Below, piece by piece: positions 63,307 to 64,000 of a stretch of 64,000 nucleotides of DNA (the first letter of the stretch is position 1; the number at the start of each line of letters is the position of its first letter). The position numbers and the translations under genes were made by a program. Source of the DNA: Lachancea kluyveri NRRL Y-12651 (Eukaryota; Ascomycota; Saccharomycetes; Saccharomycetales; Saccharomycetaceae); NCBI GenBank assembly GCA_000149225.2, contig CM000691.1, positions 124,001-188,000 on the forward strand, given 5' to 3'. Under the pieces are notes generated by a model. It was not told where the DNA came from, did not search any database, and saw only the letters and a list, made by a program, of their open reading frames with translations.

Positions 63307-64000
63307 AATTGAGTTTAAAACTTTTGATATGAGACAAAGAAATAATGATCTAAAGTGAATGTGTGCATATATGGAGATCGAATCACTTAGAAATTATTAG
63401 TTTGGAGTTTTTTTTTCTCTCTTTCTTTTGAGTTCGTGGATTTTAGGAGTTAAACCTTTCATAACCTCTTTCTGCAGCTGTAGATATAGGCATTGAAAAC
63501 CAAATGGTGTACTTACAAAGCTTGAAAAATTGGTCGTACTACGCCTCCGAAATGTGGTGTAGACAGCTACCAAGGGTAGTACTTGAGAAGATCGGGCCTT
63601 AATAAGCTGCAAGCCCCCAAGCTTCTTTCTACACACAAGCATTTGAACAGAGATTACTAGTCTATATAAACAGAATAGTGAGTTAATAGTTGTAATATAA
63701 TTGTTTTTCGTTTTTCAGCAGTACCCATCAGACTACCAGAGCTAATTGAAATGTCCTTCAATCCTTTCACTACTTGTTGTTTCATCCAATATTCTGTATA
63801 GACGTGTTAAGGATTTTTAGACTTGCAAAACCTAACAAATGCTCGGGGCAGTGCACGTAGCTACACATTGAAATCATGCTTCTGATATGCTCATATCACT
63901 AGGCGAACTAAAAATCCCACTTCCATTAGTTACAGCTTCTGTATGACTTTGTTTTTCGCTCACCTCAACGTCGCTTTCCTTGTCGTCACCATCTAGGTTT
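63307..64000. other. STE20 3' region and window edge
   Basis: Down to about 63873 no gene is supported; an 81-codon reverse frame at 63397-63642 has no family resemblance. The last 127 bp may hold the end of a minus-strand gene, listed separately. Confidence 0.5.
63874..64000 (-). CDS. Possible C-terminus of a minus-strand gene, cut by the window
   Basis: From the right edge 41 codons are open on the minus strand before TGA at 63874-63876, reading from NLDGDDKESDVEVSEKQ to a SPSDMSISEA end. The composition (Asp/Glu/Ser-rich) is typical of a yeast protein tail. I cannot name it; a minus-strand gene here could be a neighbour of the YHL007 or YKL010-012 region. Confidence 0.4.
   Translation of the reverse strand, partial: NLDGDDKESDVEVSEKQSHTEAVTNGSGIFSSPSDMSISEA

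Overview
This is nuclear DNA from a budding yeast of the Saccharomycetaceae. It is moderately AT-rich and gene-dense. Nearly all genes are single-exon with clear Saccharomyces cerevisiae counterparts, there are two tRNA genes, and there are two solo LTRs of the Ty1/Ty2 delta type. Gene order suggests the lineage did not go through the whole-genome duplication: S. cerevisiae genes from two separate chromosomes are interleaved here in one row, each in the expected orientation. A Zygosaccharomyces/Torulaspora-type yeast fits best, but that is inference; I cannot name a species.

Block 1 (about 0.7-26.7 kb) interleaves the S. cerevisiae YOL006-013 and YMR002-008 regions: TOP1, CSI2, MIX17, AIM34, COQ10, MDM12, MVP1, RCL1, TAF4, tRNA-Val, a delta-like LTR, an unrecognised secreted-type protein, two tandem phospholipase B genes, HTZ1, an OPA3-family gene and HRD1. 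RRN11 and a split tRNA-Pro gene lie at a synteny break (26.7-29 kb). Block 2 (29-45 kb) interleaves YLR259-264 with YOR167-171: HSP60, an ATG22-like transporter (an extra gene here), LCB5/LCB4, YPT6, TMA7, GLN4, RED1 and RPS28. After a 2.3-kb gene-poor break, block 3 (47.3-63.3 kb) interleaves YHL002-007 with YKL008-010: HSE1, LAG1/LAC1, MRP4, SHU1, MRT4, UFD4 and STE20. The C-terminus of a further gene may enter at the right edge.

Most genes are housekeeping: DNA topology and chromatin (TOP1, HTZ1, TAF4), ribosome biogenesis (RCL1, MRT4, RRN11, RPS28, TMA7), mitochondria (HSP60, COQ10, MDM12, MRP4, MIX17), membrane traffic (MVP1, YPT6, HSE1), sphingolipids (LCB5, LAG1), protein quality control (HRD1, UFD4), meiosis and repair (RED1, SHU1) and polarity signalling (STE20).

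The points most worth a second look are: (i) RED1 appears to be split by a 100-nt intron with a non-consensus 5' splice site and a near match to the Mer1 splicing enhancer; (ii) an orphan 299-aa protein has a glycosylated pro-region, a Kex2-type KR site and a six-cysteine C-terminal domain, next to an LTR; (iii) RPS28 has an intron directly after its start codon; (iv) STE20 has a one-base frame break in an A8 run; (v) Ty1/Ty2-type LTRs occur in a genome with non-duplicated gene order, one of them 83 bp upstream of a tRNA gene; (vi) the tandem PLB genes look homogenised; (vii) a 33-bp minisatellite lies between them. Several provided start positions rest on TTG; I moved those to ATG and say so in the entries.
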